Assembly (NCBI RefSeq): GCF_001202025.1
Contig: NZ_LGHS01000071.1
Location: forward strand, 1-35,159
Direction of reading: 5' to 3'
Source of the DNA: Pseudorhodobacter aquimaris
Lineage (GTDB): Bacteria > Pseudomonadota > Alphaproteobacteria > Rhodobacterales > Rhodobacteraceae
DNA length: 35,159 nucleotides
Part shown: positions 7,307-16,168 of the stretch, piece after piece
How the letters are laid out: every line of letters begins with the position of its first letter
Position numbering within the stretch: position 1 is the stretch's first letter
Position numbers and translations under genes: made by a program
Notes under the pieces: generated by a model
Database searches by the model: none
The model's input: only the letters and a program-made list of their open reading frames with translations
Told to the model about the DNA's origin: nothing

Positions 7307-7546
7307 ATGAAAGCTCGTGTTCATATCATGCTCAAAGACGGTGTTCTGGACCCGCAAGGCGAGGCCGTGCGCCACGCCCTTGGAACGCTGGGGTTCGAAG
7401 GCGTAACCGGTGTGCGCCAAGGCAAGGTGATCGAGCTTGACCTTGCAGGCGAGGACCGGTCCGCCGCCGAGACGCAGGTCAAGGCGATGTGCGAAAAATT
7501 GCTCAGCAATACGGTGATCGAAAAATATAGCATCGAGTTTATCTAA
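7307..7546 (+). CDS. purS: FGAM synthase subunit PurS
   Basis: A 79-residue small subunit of phosphoribosylformylglycinamidine synthase, which bridges PurL and PurQ so that ammonia passes from glutamine to FGAR. The whole length fits: KARVHIMLKDGVLDPQGEAV, GVTGVRQGKVIELDL and the C-terminal MCEKLLSNTVIEKY. AAAGG precedes the ATG, and the gene follows purC closely, so the two form an operon. purQ, which commonly follows purS, is not here; a hairpin and then a convergent gene come next. Confidence 0.93.
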   Translation: MKARVHIMLKDGVLDPQGEAVRHALGTLGFEGVTGVRQGKVIELDLAGEDRSAAETQVKAMCEKLLSNTVIEKYSIEFI

Positions 7547-7553
7547 GATGCTT

Positions 7554-7592
7554 TCCCCTGGTGTCATGATCTTGGCAGCAGGGGATTTTCTT
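7554..7592 (+). terminator. Terminator after purCS
   Basis: TCCCCTG (7554-7560) pairs with CAGGGGA (7579-7585), followed by TTTTCTTT. It lies between convergent purS and the SDR gene; with the A-rich side on the other strand it is mainly a plus-strand terminator. Confidence 0.55.
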
Positions 7593-8245
7593 TAAAAATC
7601 AGCCAGCAAACGCTTTGCCTCATCGCGCGGCGCGGTCAATGTGCTGCGATCCTCACCGGGAAAGAAACGTGCGCGTGTGGCCGTGGGCATTGGGGCTGGC
7701 GTGACAATTCTGATGTCGGGGCCGTTTTTTGCGCTTTCGGCGGCCCAAGCCCGCGCCAGCGCGATCTGCCCGGTCTTGGATGCGGCATAGGCACCAAAAA
7801 ACTTCTCGCCGCCGCGGGGATCTTCAAAGAACATCGCGGATGCCGCTGGACGGGCGCGCAGCAAGGGCTCGATCATCGGAATCAATGTGCCTGTCGCACG
7901 CATATTCGCGGCGATGGATTTGTCCCAATCCTTGGCGTCGATATGTCCGGCAGGTGCCAGCGGGGCCGCATGAACTGCCGTATGCACCCAAAGATCAATC
8001 CCGCCCCAGCGGTCAAAAATTGACCGGCACAGATGGCGCATCGCGTCATCATTGGTAATATCCATCGGGGCCAGTGTCAGCGCATCCACCGCGCCGGCAG
8101 CCTTGGCGCGATCATCCAACTCTTCCAGCCCGCCGGTGGTGCGTGCAACGGCGACGACATGCCAGCCCTTCTGGGCCAGCTCTTCGGCCATTGCCGCGCC
8201 AAGCCCGCGCGAGGCTCCGGTGACGAGGGCGATTTTCTGGCTCAT
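7592..8245 (-). CDS. SDR-family oxidoreductase
   Basis: A 217-residue short-chain dehydrogenase/reductase. The nucleotide-binding TGASRGLG is at residues 9-16, LTLAPMDITND gives the adenine-site Asp, and YAASK provides the active Tyr and Lys. The usual NNAG is replaced by HTAV, and the region that should hold the catalytic Ser about 13 residues before the Tyr reads FFEDPRGGEKFFG without a Ser in place. The protein is also short. It may have lost or changed dehydrogenase activity. It lies downstream of purF on the same strand, 77 bases away, and could be co-transcribed. The substrate is unknown. Confidence 0.82.
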   Translation of the reverse strand: MSQKIALVTGASRGLGAAMAEELAQKGWHVVAVARTTGGLEELDDRAKAAGAVDALTLAPMDITNDDAMRHLCRSIFDRWGGIDLWVHTAVHAAPLAPAGHIDAKDWDKSIAANMRATGTLIPMIEPLLRARPAASAMFFEDPRGGEKFFGAYAASKTGQIALARAWAAESAKNGPDIRIVTPAPMPTATRARFFPGEDRSTLTAPRDEAKRLLADF

Positions 8246-8322
8246 GGTGTTTCCTTATGAAGCGCCTGCCAAAGACCGCATTTGGCCAATGGCAGGGGAT
8301 ATACTCTTGAATGAAGGTGGCG

Positions 8323-9786
8323 CTATTCAGCCACTTTCATCTCAAAGCCTTTTTCGATCATGTCGGAAGGCGTAACAGGGTATTCGCCCGAGAAACAGGC
8401 ATCACAGTATTGCGGAGACGTATTGTCGCGCCCCTTTGCCTCACCCGCAGCCCGGTACAGCCCGTCGAGAGAAATAAATTTCAAACTGTCGATCCCGATC
8501 CATTCGCACATCTCTGCCTCGGTCATGGTCGCGGCCAGAAGCTTGGAGCGTTCCGGCGTATCCACACCGTAAAAACAGGGCCAGGCCGTTGGCGGGGACG
8601 CGATGCGAAAATGGACCTCGGCGGCACCTGCATCAAGGATCATATCCTTGATCTTGCGCGAGGTGGTGCCGCGCACAACGCTGTCATCCACCAGAATAAC
8701 CCGTTTTCCCTTGATCAGCGCACGGTTCACATTCAGCTTCAGGCGCACGCCCATATTGCGGATCTGTTCGGTCGGCTCGATAAATGTGCGGCCCATATAT
8801 TGGTTGCGGATGATACCCATCGCATAGGGGATGCCGCTTTCCTGACTGTAGCCGATGGCCGCAGGGGTGCCGCTGTCAGGGACCGGGCAAACCAGATCCG
8901 CCTCAACCGGGGCTTCGCGCGCGAGTTCCACCCCGATCTGGCGGCGGGTTTCATAGACCGAGCGCCCGCCGAGAATCGAGTCGGGGCGCGAGAAATAGAC
9001 ATGTTCAAAGATACAGCTGCGCGGTTTCATCCGGCGGAAGGGGAAATGGCTTTGAACGCCATGCTCGGCCGAGATGACCACCATTTCGCCCGGCTCGATC
9101 TCACGTACGAATTCGGCGCCGATGATATCCAGCGCGCAGGTCTCGGAGCTAAGCGCCCAGCCATCCCCAAGCTTGCCCAAAACCAAGGGCCGCACGCCCA
9201 GCGGGTCACGCACGCCCATCAGCTTGGTGCGGGTCATGGCGACAACGGAAAACGCACCCTCGACCTTGCGCAGCGCCTCTTCAAACCGATCGGGGATGGT
9301 GCGCCCCATGGACCGCGCCATGAGATGGATGATACATTCGCTATCCGACGACGACTGGAAAATAGAGCCACGTTTGATCAGCTCTTTGCGCAGGGATATG
9401 GCATTGGTGATATTGCCGTTATGCGCAATCGCGGACCCCCCCATAGAGAACTCGCCAAAGAAGGGCTGCACATCGCGCATCGCGGTCGCGCCCTTGGTGC
9501 CAGAGGTCGAATAGCGTACATGGCCGATCCCGATAGAGCCGGGCAGGGTTGCCATCACCGCGGCCTTGGTAAAGCTGTCTCGGACATACCCGAAACGGCG
9601 CTCGGAACAAAAGCCTGCCGAAGGGTCATAGGTGACGATGCCGCCCGCCTCTTGTCCGCGGTGTTGTAACGCATGTAGGCCAAGGGCGACGAAGTTGGCT
9701 GCGTCCGCCATTCCGATGACACCGAACACTCCGCATTCTTCGTGCAACTTATCATCGTCGAAAGGGTGGGCGAGGAAAGGACGCAT
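8323..9786 (-). CDS. purF: Amidophosphoribosyltransferase (PurF)
   Basis: A 487-residue enzyme for the first committed step of purine synthesis: PRPP plus glutamine gives phosphoribosylamine. The short propeptide ends in HEE and the mature protein would start at Cys of CGVFGVIG, the glutaminase nucleophile. HVRYSTSG and AHNGNITN belong to the Ntn glutaminase domain; VILVDDSVVRGTTSRKI is the PRPP loop. Cys residues in SCIFEH, PPTAWPCFYG and YCDAC match the four ligands of the [4Fe-4S] cluster of the Bacillus-type enzyme. Start at 9786 follows GGAG at good spacing; the longer frame has no support. cvpA lies upstream on the same strand, as in many proteobacteria. Confidence 0.96.
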   Translation of the reverse strand: MRPFLAHPFDDDKLHEECGVFGVIGMADAANFVALGLHALQHRGQEAGGIVTYDPSAGFCSERRFGYVRDSFTKAAVMATLPGSIGIGHVRYSTSGTKGATAMRDVQPFFGEFSMGGSAIAHNGNITNAISLRKELIKRGSIFQSSSDSECIIHLMARSMGRTIPDRFEEALRKVEGAFSVVAMTRTKLMGVRDPLGVRPLVLGKLGDGWALSSETCALDIIGAEFVREIEPGEMVVISAEHGVQSHFPFRRMKPRSCIFEHVYFSRPDSILGGRSVYETRRQIGVELAREAPVEADLVCPVPDSGTPAAIGYSQESGIPYAMGIIRNQYMGRTFIEPTEQIRNMGVRLKLNVNRALIKGKRVILVDDSVVRGTTSRKIKDMILDAGAAEVHFRIASPPTAWPCFYGVDTPERSKLLAATMTEAEMCEWIGIDSLKFISLDGLYRAAGEAKGRDNTSPQYCDACFSGEYPVTPSDMIEKGFEMKVAE

Positions 9787-9889
9787 TTCTGTGGCTCCGA
9801 ATCCGAGGGGGGTTTGATGCCCCCGTTTAAGCCCTCGCGCAGGGCGTGTCACGCCTTGATCTTTGATTTACGCCTGTGGCGCGCGTTGC
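9787..9889 (-). other. Hairpin-rich gap between cvpA and purF
   Basis: Three short hairpins lie in 103 bases: GGCGT/ACGCC, GCCCT/AGGGC and GGGGG/CCCCC arms. They could end or attenuate the radA-cvpA transcript ahead of purF. No T-run follows on the minus strand, so I do not call an intrinsic terminator. Confidence 0.35.
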
Positions 9890-10468
9890 TTACTCGCTTG
9901 CCGGTACGGCGCAGCCGCTGGTCAGCGCCTCATAACGGGCCAATATCCAGCCCGGCGCATCCGAGGGAATCGACCCGTCCAGATCTGACTGGAAAGAGGC
10001 AAAGACCTTCGCAGAGCGTGAATCATCCACCATAGGCACGGTATTGGCCGCCACTGCGCGATCATAAACGATAAACGCCACCGCCACCAAAAGCACGCCG
10101 CGCGCCACCCCGAACAAGAACCCAAGCCCCTGATCAAGCCCGCCCAGAACCGAACGCTGCACCAGCGATGACAGTAGGGGCGAAAACAGCGCAAAGATCA
10201 CGAGGCCGATGGCAAAGACCACCGAGAAGGACACGATGATCGACAGCTCGCAGCTTTCGGCGATGCTTGGCCCGACCTTCGGGATTTCTGCGGCAAAGCT
10301 CTGGATCAGGGGTTGGGCGGCACCGGCAAAGACATAGGCCAGAACGGCTGATCCGACCCAACCCGCAATCGCCAGCGTCTCGCGGACCAGACCACGGGAA
10401 TAGGCCAATACGGCTGACAGCACTATGACAAGCGCCACCACGCCGTCGATCAAGGTAAAGCCATCCAT
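9890..10468 (-). CDS. cvpA: CvpA-family membrane protein
   Basis: A 192-residue inner-membrane protein with about four membrane helices, starting with DGFTLIDGVVALVIVLSAVLAYSRG, the CvpA signature, with GWVGSAVLAY and LDQGLGFLFGVARG further on. CvpA is needed for colicin V production in E. coli and has envelope-related roles elsewhere; the molecular function is not settled. The ATG at 10468 lies seven bases from AGGAG; a GTG one codon upstream is too close. The start is 21 bases after the radA stop, so radA and cvpA form an operon, with purF 103 bases downstream. Confidence 0.9.
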   Translation of the reverse strand: MDGFTLIDGVVALVIVLSAVLAYSRGLVRETLAIAGWVGSAVLAYVFAGAAQPLIQSFAAEIPKVGPSIAESCELSIIVSFSVVFAIGLVIFALFSPLLSSLVQRSVLGGLDQGLGFLFGVARGVLLVAVAFIVYDRAVAANTVPMVDDSRSAKVFASFQSDLDGSIPSDAPGWILARYEALTSGCAVPASE

Positions 10469-10489
10469 CACATGTCTCCTATGAGGCTG

Positions 10490-11848
10490 TTAACCAGCCC
10501 CGAAAATTTCGCCTACAAAGGCCGTCAGATCGGGCATCTGGCGCACGGCCATGCCCTCCACCCCGGCCATTTTGGACCGGGAGGGCGCGATTGCCTGTGA
10601 GAAACCAAGTTTCATCGCCTCTTTCAACCGGTTTTCGGTCTGGGCAACGGGACGCAAGGCCCCTGACAGGCTGATTTCCCCGAAAAGCACCATATCTGGC
10701 GGAATTGCAACATCTTCCCGTGCGGAAAGCAGGGCCGCGGCCACCGCCAGATCGGCAGCAGGCTCTGCCACACGCATCCCGCCTGCCACATTCAAATACA
10801 CATCAAGCCCGGCAAAGGGGATGCCGCAGCGGGCCTCCAACACGGCCATGATCGTCGACAGGCGCCCGGAATCAAGCCCCACAACCGTCCGGCGCGGTGT
10901 ACCAAGCGGGGAGGGCGCGATAAGCGCCTGAATTTCCGTCAGCACCGGCCGCGTGCCCTCAATCCCCGCAAACACCGCAGACCCGGGCGCGGGCTTGTCA
11001 CGGTCAGACAGGAACAGCGCCGAAGGGTTGGTCACCTGTGCCAGCCCGTCGCCGGTCATCTCAAACACACCGATCTCGGCGGCAGGGCCGAAACGGTTTT
11101 TCACCGCGCGCAGGATGCGGAAATGGTGGCCACGCTCCCCCTCGAAATAAAGCACCGTATCGACCATGTGCTCGACCACGCGCGGGCCTGCGATCTGGCC
11201 GTCCTTGGTGACATGGCCAACCAGAATAACCGCCACGCCACGCTTTTTGGCGAATGTCACCAGCTCATGCGCGGCTGATCGCACCTGAGACACCGAACCG
11301 GGCGCGCTATCGACGGTATCAAGCCACATGGTCTGGATGGAGTCGATGATGGCAAGGCCGGGGCGCTCGGCATCCAGTGTGGTCAGAATGTCGCGCAGGT
11401 TGGTCTCAGCCCCCAGCACTACCGGCGCATCGGCAAGGCCAAGACGCTGCGCACGCATCTGCACCTGCGCCGAGGCTTCCTCGCCCGAGATATACATGCA
11501 TTTTACGCCATTGCGCGCAAAGGCAGCGGCGGCCTGAAGCAAAAGCGTGGATTTCCCGATGCCCGGATCGCCGCCGACCAGTATCGCAGAGGCCTCAACC
11601 AATCCGCCGCCCAGAACGCGGTCAAACTCATCCATGCCGCTGGTGGCGCGCTTGGGCGGGTCCGCTTGGGTTGCCAGATCGGTCAGCGAAATCATCCGGC
11701 CCTTGCGACCCAAGGATTTGGGGCCTGCTGAAAGCGGCGCCTCTTCGACCACACTGTTCCAAGCGCCACAGCTTTCGCAACGCCCGGCCCATTTCTTATG
11801 GGCGGCGCCGCAGGCGGTACAAGTGAATGCGAGGGATGCTTTTGCCAT
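10490..11848 (-). CDS. radA: DNA repair protein RadA
   Basis: A 452-residue RecA-related helicase-like protein that helps branch migration and processing of recombination intermediates. Domains in order: four-Cys zinc finger (CTACG, then CESCG near residues 10-30), ATPase with Walker A GGDPGIGKST near residue 95, the RadA-specific KNRFG motif with PAAEIGVFEM, and a C-terminal Lon-protease-like domain (GTPRRTVVGLD, GEISLSGALRPV). I set the start at 11848, where MAKASLAFTCTACG begins; the upstream extension is not family-like. It leads into cvpA. Confidence 0.96.
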   Translation of the reverse strand: MAKASLAFTCTACGAAHKKWAGRCESCGAWNSVVEEAPLSAGPKSLGRKGRMISLTDLATQADPPKRATSGMDEFDRVLGGGLVEASAILVGGDPGIGKSTLLLQAAAAFARNGVKCMYISGEEASAQVQMRAQRLGLADAPVVLGAETNLRDILTTLDAERPGLAIIDSIQTMWLDTVDSAPGSVSQVRSAAHELVTFAKKRGVAVILVGHVTKDGQIAGPRVVEHMVDTVLYFEGERGHHFRILRAVKNRFGPAAEIGVFEMTGDGLAQVTNPSALFLSDRDKPAPGSAVFAGIEGTRPVLTEIQALIAPSPLGTPRRTVVGLDSGRLSTIMAVLEARCGIPFAGLDVYLNVAGGMRVAEPAADLAVAAALLSAREDVAIPPDMVLFGEISLSGALRPVAQTENRLKEAMKLGFSQAIAPSRSKMAGVEGMAVRQMPDLTAFVGEIFGAG

Positions 11849-11892
11849 GCGTCTTGATGCAATTAAGCGGCCAGGGGTGCAAGGGCGAAGCG

Positions 11893-12399
11893 CTATTTTG
11901 CCGCTGACGGCCCCGAATTCATGCGACCGGCGCTGATCGACAGTGCCAGTGACGCTAGAACGCAGCCGGTAAAGAGATAAAGCCCCCAAGCCGTTTCGAC
12001 CCGCGCCAGCCCGACGCCCTTGACCAAAATGATATAAAGCGCGATCAGAAATATATCCGCCATCGCCAGCTTGCCCAAGATATGCAGGGCAGTGATTACA
12101 CGCGGGCTAAGCAACCCGAAATGCAGCAATGCAAGGCCGATGGTTTTGAGGTAGGGGGCGAAGATGGCGAAAAACGTGACCAGCAGCGCCAAGCCGACAT
12201 CCTTTTGCCACAGCGACTGCAGGCCCGATACGATCGAGATTTCCGAAAGGTCGAAAAACGGCAGCAGCCCCGCGCGCAACAAGGGGGCAAACCATGACAG
12301 GGGGAACAGCAGCAAGAGCGACAGGTTCGCCGCGATCAGAACATAGCGTATAGGCCCCCCTTTCGCTGCGGGGTCAGCCTCTGCGCGGCTGCTCGACAT
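11893..12399 (-). CDS. PqiA-like (paraquat-inducible protein A) membrane protein
   Basis: A 168-residue membrane protein with about four hydrophobic helices, resembling one transmembrane half of PqiA. The stretch [22 protein letters not shown] corresponds to the conserved third helix. It lacks the zinc-finger segments of full two-domain PqiA. PqiA proteins work with MCE-type lipid carriers in the envelope; no such partner is nearby. The ATG at 12399 is preferred; it overlaps the end of alr by 26 bases, so the two are translated from one message. A TTG eight codons further upstream is an alternative. Confidence 0.75.
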   Translation of the reverse strand: MSSSRAEADPAAKGGPIRYVLIAANLSLLLLFPLSWFAPLLRAGLLPFFDLSEISIVSGLQSLWQKDVGLALLVTFFAIFAPYLKTIGLALLHFGLLSPRVITALHILGKLAMADIFLIALYIILVKGVGLARVETAWGLYLFTGCVLASLALSISAGRMNSGPSAAK

Positions 12400-13429
12400 A
12401 TCTTCGGGTGTAGCGTGCGCCAAGATTGGTCAGAATTTCATAGCCGATCGTATCCGCCGCCGCCGCCAGATCATCAATGGTTTGATGCGGGCCCAGAATA
12501 TCCAATGTGCGCGGTGCCTGATCCAGATGCGAGACGTCAACGGTGATCACATCCATCGAGACGCGCCCCACAAGCGGGCAGGGCACATCGCCCGCCCAAA
12601 GCACGGCACGGTTGCCCAGCGCGCGCAAGAGCCCGTCGGCATAGCCGCCTGAAACCGTGGCGATCTGGCTCGGGGCCTCGGCCACCCAAGCGCAGCCATA
12701 GCCCACAGATTGCCCGATTGCGATATCACGCAACTGGATCACGGGTAGCGAAAGGGCAACGGTCGGATTTGCCGTCTCATAGGGAAGGCCACCATACAGG
12801 CCGATGCCGGGCCGCGTCAGATCAAAGTGATATTCGGGCCCAAGCAATATCCCGCCCGTGGCCGCCAAAGAGCGTGGCACATCGATCCCATCGGTCATGG
12901 CGCGAAACTCGGTCAGCTGGGCGGCGTTCATCTGGTGCCCGGGCTCATCCGCGCAGGCAAGGTGGCTCATCACCAGCTCGGGGCCTGCTTCCAGTATAAG
13001 CGCCGCGACGGCTTCCCATTCGACGGAGTCGAGGCCAAGACGGTTCATACCAGTGTTCAACTGCACGCCGAAAGGACGGCCGGGAAGGGATTCCAAGTGA
13101 CGGGTGATCTGGTCAATGGAATTGAGCATCGGCGTTAGATCAAGATCGTTGATTGTGTCGGTATCGCCGGCCATATGGCCCGAAAACACCGAGATCTGAG
13201 GGCCTTCACCAAGGGCTTGGCGCACGGCGGCCCCCTCTTCGGCACAGGCAACAAAGAAGCGGCGGGCACCGGAATGCGCCAAGGCACGCGCCACCCGGCC
13301 AGCGCCCAAACCATAGGCATCAGCTTTGATGACAGCCCCAGTCTGGGTGTCAGCGGCGGACATACGATCCAACTGGTGCCAATTGGCTGCGATTGCATCG
13401 AGGTCAATAGAGAGAGTTGCAGTGGCCAT
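12374..13429 (-). CDS. alr: Alanine racemase
   Basis: A 351-residue PLP-dependent enzyme that interconverts L- and D-alanine for peptidoglycan. The PLP Lys is in [11 protein letters not shown] near residue 34. The second catalytic base is the Tyr of [12 protein letters not shown] near residue 263, followed by [19 protein letters not shown] and the RPGIGLYGG segment are also typical. The ATG at 13429 matches the family's N-terminus. It lies 282 bases downstream of dnaB, with an inverted-repeat element in that gap, and is followed by the PqiA-like gene. Confidence 0.95.
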   Translation of the reverse strand: MATATLSIDLDAIAANWHQLDRMSAADTQTGAVIKADAYGLGAGRVARALAHSGARRFFVACAEEGAAVRQALGEGPQISVFSGHMAGDTDTINDLDLTPMLNSIDQITRHLESLPGRPFGVQLNTGMNRLGLDSVEWEAVAALILEAGPELVMSHLACADEPGHQMNAAQLTEFRAMTDGIDVPRSLAATGGILLGPEYHFDLTRPGIGLYGGLPYETANPTVALSLPVIQLRDIAIGQSVGYGCAWVAEAPSQIATVSGGYADGLLRALGNRAVLWAGDVPCPLVGRVSMDVITVDVSHLDQAPRTLDILGPHQTIDDLAAAADTIGYEILTNLGARYTRRYVEQPRRG

Positions 13430-13502
13430 GTGTTTGTTTTGACTGCTTAAGGGGAGAGGTCAAGCGAAAAGCGTTTAGGGTAAAGGGGGGGGAGCCGAGC
13501 TT

Positions 13503-13688
13503 GGGGCCATTGAGGCCCCTGCACCCGGCATTGCCATGGGATGTTTTTGATGGCTGCTATCTTTTTTTGAGCGTTTGCTGACATATTGACACCAAATGGG
13601 TTAGCAGCGCCGCTGTCAACTTGGATTAGCATAGGCCGCCGGATCATATATGACCATGGCAATGCCGCCTGTAGGGGCTCGATGCCCC
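13503..13688. repeat. Imperfect inverted-repeat pair between dnaB and alr
   Basis: The left arm (13503-13539) and right arm (13654-13688) are near copies in opposite orientation. Fourteen bases match exactly (CGGCATTGCCATGG against its complement), and each arm also has a GGGGC-type hairpin at its outer side. The spacer is about 114 bases. It resembles a REP-like or miniature inverted-repeat element; no coding sequence is visible in it. Confidence 0.6.
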
Positions 13689-13698
13689 TTCTGGCGGC
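13664..13698 (-). terminator. Nested hairpin after dnaB
   Basis: GCCGCC/GGCGGC outer arms enclose GGGGC/GCCCC inner arms 14 bases past the dnaB stop. There is no T-run, so termination is possible but unproven. The hairpin is part of the right arm of the inverted-repeat pair. Confidence 0.35.
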
Positions 13699-13711
13699 CC
13701 CTCTCCGTTGA

Positions 13712-15202
13712 TCAATAGCCCTGATCGCTGCCTTCCTGCCAAGCTTTGACCAAATTGCCAAAGCGGGTAAAACGCCCTTCGAACGAAAGTTCAACTGTGC
13801 CGATGGGCCCGTGGCGCTGCTTGCCAATGATCACCTCGGCCTTACCATGCACGCTCTCCATAACCGATTGCCATTGCGCCATTTTCTCCAGCTCATGATC
13901 GCCCGGCTTCTCGCGTTCCTTATAATATTCATCGCGGTAGACGAACATCACCACATCGGCGTCCTGCTCAATAGAGCCGGATTCGCGCAGATCCGACAGC
14001 TGTGGACGCTTGTCCTCACGGCTTTCGACCTGGCGTGACAGCTGCGACAGGGCGATCACGGGGATATTCAGTTCTTTGGCGATGGCCTTCAGCCCTTGGG
14101 TGATTTCGGACACCTCCTGCACCCGGTTTTCTTTGGAGGAGCCTTTGAGCAGCTGCAAATAGTCAATGATCAGCACATCCAGCCCATGCGTCCGCTTGAG
14201 CCTGCGGGCGCGGGCTGCGACCTGACTGATTGGCAGCGCAGGCGTATCGTCGATGTAGAGCGGGCAGGCCTCAAGGCTTTTGGCGGCCTCGACAAAACGG
14301 CGGAATTCCTGTTCTGACATATCCCCGCGGCGGATTTGCTCGGATGGCACTTCCGACGATTCTGAGAGGATCCGCGCCGCCAATTGTTCCGCGCTCATCT
14401 CCAAGGAGTAAAAGCCGACAACCCCGCCCTCGATCGCGCCTTCGGCGCCATCGTTCCGCAGGCCGCGCTTATAAGCTTTGGCGATGTTGAAGGCGATATT
14501 CGTTGCCAAAGAGGTTTTCCCCATCGAGGGTCGACCGGCAAGGATCAGCAAATCCGACGGATGCAAACCGCCCAGCTTTTTGTCCAGATCGGCCAGACCG
14601 GTTGAAATGCCCGCCAGACCGCCATCGCGTTGATAGGCGGCATTGGCAACATTAACTGCTTCGGTTACCGCCTTGAGAAAGCTTTGAAAACCACGCTCTG
14701 CGACACCCTGTTCGCCTAGCTTGTAAAGCCGCTGTTCAGCCTCGATGATCTGCTCTTTGGGTTCCGAGGCCACCTCTACCTTGCCCGCCTTGGCCGCAAT
14801 ATCGCGGCCCAGCCCGATCAATTCACGCCGCACCGCCAGATCATAGAGCATCTGCGCATAGTCGCGCGCGGCAAAGCTGGAAATCGCAGCCCCCGCCAGA
14901 CGTGCCAGATAGGCCGGCCCGCCAAGTTCTTTCAGCCCCTCGTCATCTTCCAGAAAGGCCTTGAGGGTGACCGGCGATGCCAGCGCGTTTTTCTGGATAC
15001 GCGCGGCGGCGATCTCAAAGATGCGGCTATGGACCGGATCGTAAAAATGCTCTGCCTTGATCAGCGAGGAGACGCGATCATAGACATCGTTATTGGTCAG
15101 GATCGCACCCAAAAGCTGTTGCTCGGCCTCGATGTTATGGGGCAGGGCTGTGGTATCGGTCTCCGCCGGGAGGGTTTGGCGGATGGGGGCGACTTCGTTC
15201 AT
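13712..15202 (-). CDS. dnaB: Replicative DNA helicase DnaB
   Basis: A 496-residue hexameric helicase that unwinds DNA at the replication fork. The N-terminal domain starts at PHNIEAEQQLLGAIL; the RecA-like C-terminal ATPase has Walker A GRPSMGKTSLA near residue 215, Walker B LIIDYLQLL, and DLRESGSIEQDADVV, followed by the KQRHGPIG loop. The start at 15202 (MNEVAPIR) has TGAGG eight bases upstream; the longer open frame is not conserved. No intein is present. It stands alone between pyrE and alr. Confidence 0.97.
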   Translation of the reverse strand: MNEVAPIRQTLPAETDTTALPHNIEAEQQLLGAILTNNDVYDRVSSLIKAEHFYDPVHSRIFEIAAARIQKNALASPVTLKAFLEDDEGLKELGGPAYLARLAGAAISSFAARDYAQMLYDLAVRRELIGLGRDIAAKAGKVEVASEPKEQIIEAEQRLYKLGEQGVAERGFQSFLKAVTEAVNVANAAYQRDGGLAGISTGLADLDKKLGGLHPSDLLILAGRPSMGKTSLATNIAFNIAKAYKRGLRNDGAEGAIEGGVVGFYSLEMSAEQLAARILSESSEVPSEQIRRGDMSEQEFRRFVEAAKSLEACPLYIDDTPALPISQVAARARRLKRTHGLDVLIIDYLQLLKGSSKENRVQEVSEITQGLKAIAKELNIPVIALSQLSRQVESREDKRPQLSDLRESGSIEQDADVVMFVYRDEYYKEREKPGDHELEKMAQWQSVMESVHGKAEVIIGKQRHGPIGTVELSFEGRFTRFGNLVKAWQEGSDQGY

Positions 15203-15235
15203 TTGTTCGGCCTCATATGTCTGATTTCGGACGTG

Positions 15236-15290
15236 GCACAACCCATAGCATGATGCGCGGTGGAACGGGTTGTGCAAAACCTGTGGACAA
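15236..15290 (-). promoter_or_regulatory. Inverted repeat and DnaA-box-like site upstream of dnaB
   Basis: GCACAACCC (15236-15244) and GGGTTGTGC (15267-15275) form a perfect 9-base inverted repeat. Next to it TGTGGACAA (15282-15290) is one base away from a DnaA box. Both lie 34-88 bases before the dnaB start codon, where control of dnaB would act. Confidence 0.4.
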
Positions 15291-15311
15291 CCATGTATAA
15301 CAACCGAAGGC

Positions 15312-15337
15312 GGTAAGCCGCGCAAGCGCAGCCTACC
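15312..15337 (-). terminator. Hairpin downstream of pyrE
   Basis: A 12-base stem with two G-T pairs (GGTAGGCTGCGC against GCGCGGCTTACC on the minus strand) and a very short loop. It lies about 90 bases past the pyrE stop. The T-rich side is on the plus strand, so its use as a pyrE terminator is uncertain. Confidence 0.35.
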
Positions 15338-15424
15338 TTATTTTGCGGGTCTTGTCATCCGGATCACCGTACTTAGTACAGTCCGGCAGATGCTGTGGCG
15401 CATTGCATCCCGCGCAGATCCGAA

Positions 15425-16105
15425 TCAAGTGGGCTTGCGCGCCTCTTGCCAAGCGCGGGGGGCACGCAAGAAGCTTTCAACTTCGGTCAGCGTCTTGTCA
15501 TCAAAGGCACCACTTTCACGAGCCTCGGCCAGAACATCCCACCATGTGCAAAGATGATGCAAGGTTACCCCGTGGTCCGAGAGTGTTTGCAGCGTATCGG
15601 GGAAAATTCCGTAATAGAAAATCACCGCCGTATGCGCACAGTCAGCCCCCGTTTCGCGGATCGCATCCACAAATGACAGTTTCGAGCCGCCGTCGGTTGT
15701 CAGATCCTCGACCAAGAGCACGCGCTGGCCCTCGGTCATCACGCCTTCAATCCGCGCATTGCGCCCGTAGCCTTTGGGCTTTTTGCGCACATAGGTCATC
15801 GGCAGGGCCATGCGTTCAGCGACCAGCGCCGAGAAGGGGATGCCTGCCGTCTCACCGCCGGCGATATTGTCAAAGGCCTCAAAACCCGCGTTGCGCATTA
15901 CGGTGACAGTCAGGAAATCCATCAAGGTACTACGGATACGCGGATAGCTGATCAGCTTGCGACAGTCGATATAGGTGGGGCTGGGCAGGCCAGAGGCAAG
16001 GGTAAAAGGCTCCTCCGCGTTGAAATGCACGGCCTTGATTTCCAGCAGCATACGCGCGGTCAGGCGGGCGATTTCGGTCGCAGGGGGGTAAGAGGTCGGG
16101 ATCAT
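15425..16105 (-). CDS. pyrE: Orotate phosphoribosyltransferase
   Basis: A 226-residue enzyme that makes orotidine 5'-phosphate from orotate and PRPP in pyrimidine synthesis. The PRPP-binding signature [13 protein letters not shown] is near residue 130-142; [18 protein letters not shown] and [15 protein letters not shown] are conserved substrate-site segments, and KKPKGYGR is the flexible catalytic loop. Start at 16105 is preceded by AAGGA at seven bases. It follows pyrC by 63 bases on the same strand, consistent with a pyrCE operon. Confidence 0.95.
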   Translation of the reverse strand: MIPTSYPPATEIARLTARMLLEIKAVHFNAEEPFTLASGLPSPTYIDCRKLISYPRIRSTLMDFLTVTVMRNAGFEAFDNIAGGETAGIPFSALVAERMALPMTYVRKKPKGYGRNARIEGVMTEGQRVLLVEDLTTDGGSKLSFVDAIRETGADCAHTAVIFYYGIFPDTLQTLSDHGVTLHHLCTWWDVLAEARESGAFDDKTLTEVESFLRAPRAWQEARKPT

Positions 16106-16168
16106 CTCTGGGTCCTTTGTATCAACGGTCTGGGCCGCGCCTTTGGTTTTTTGCTGTCCGGTCGCGGA

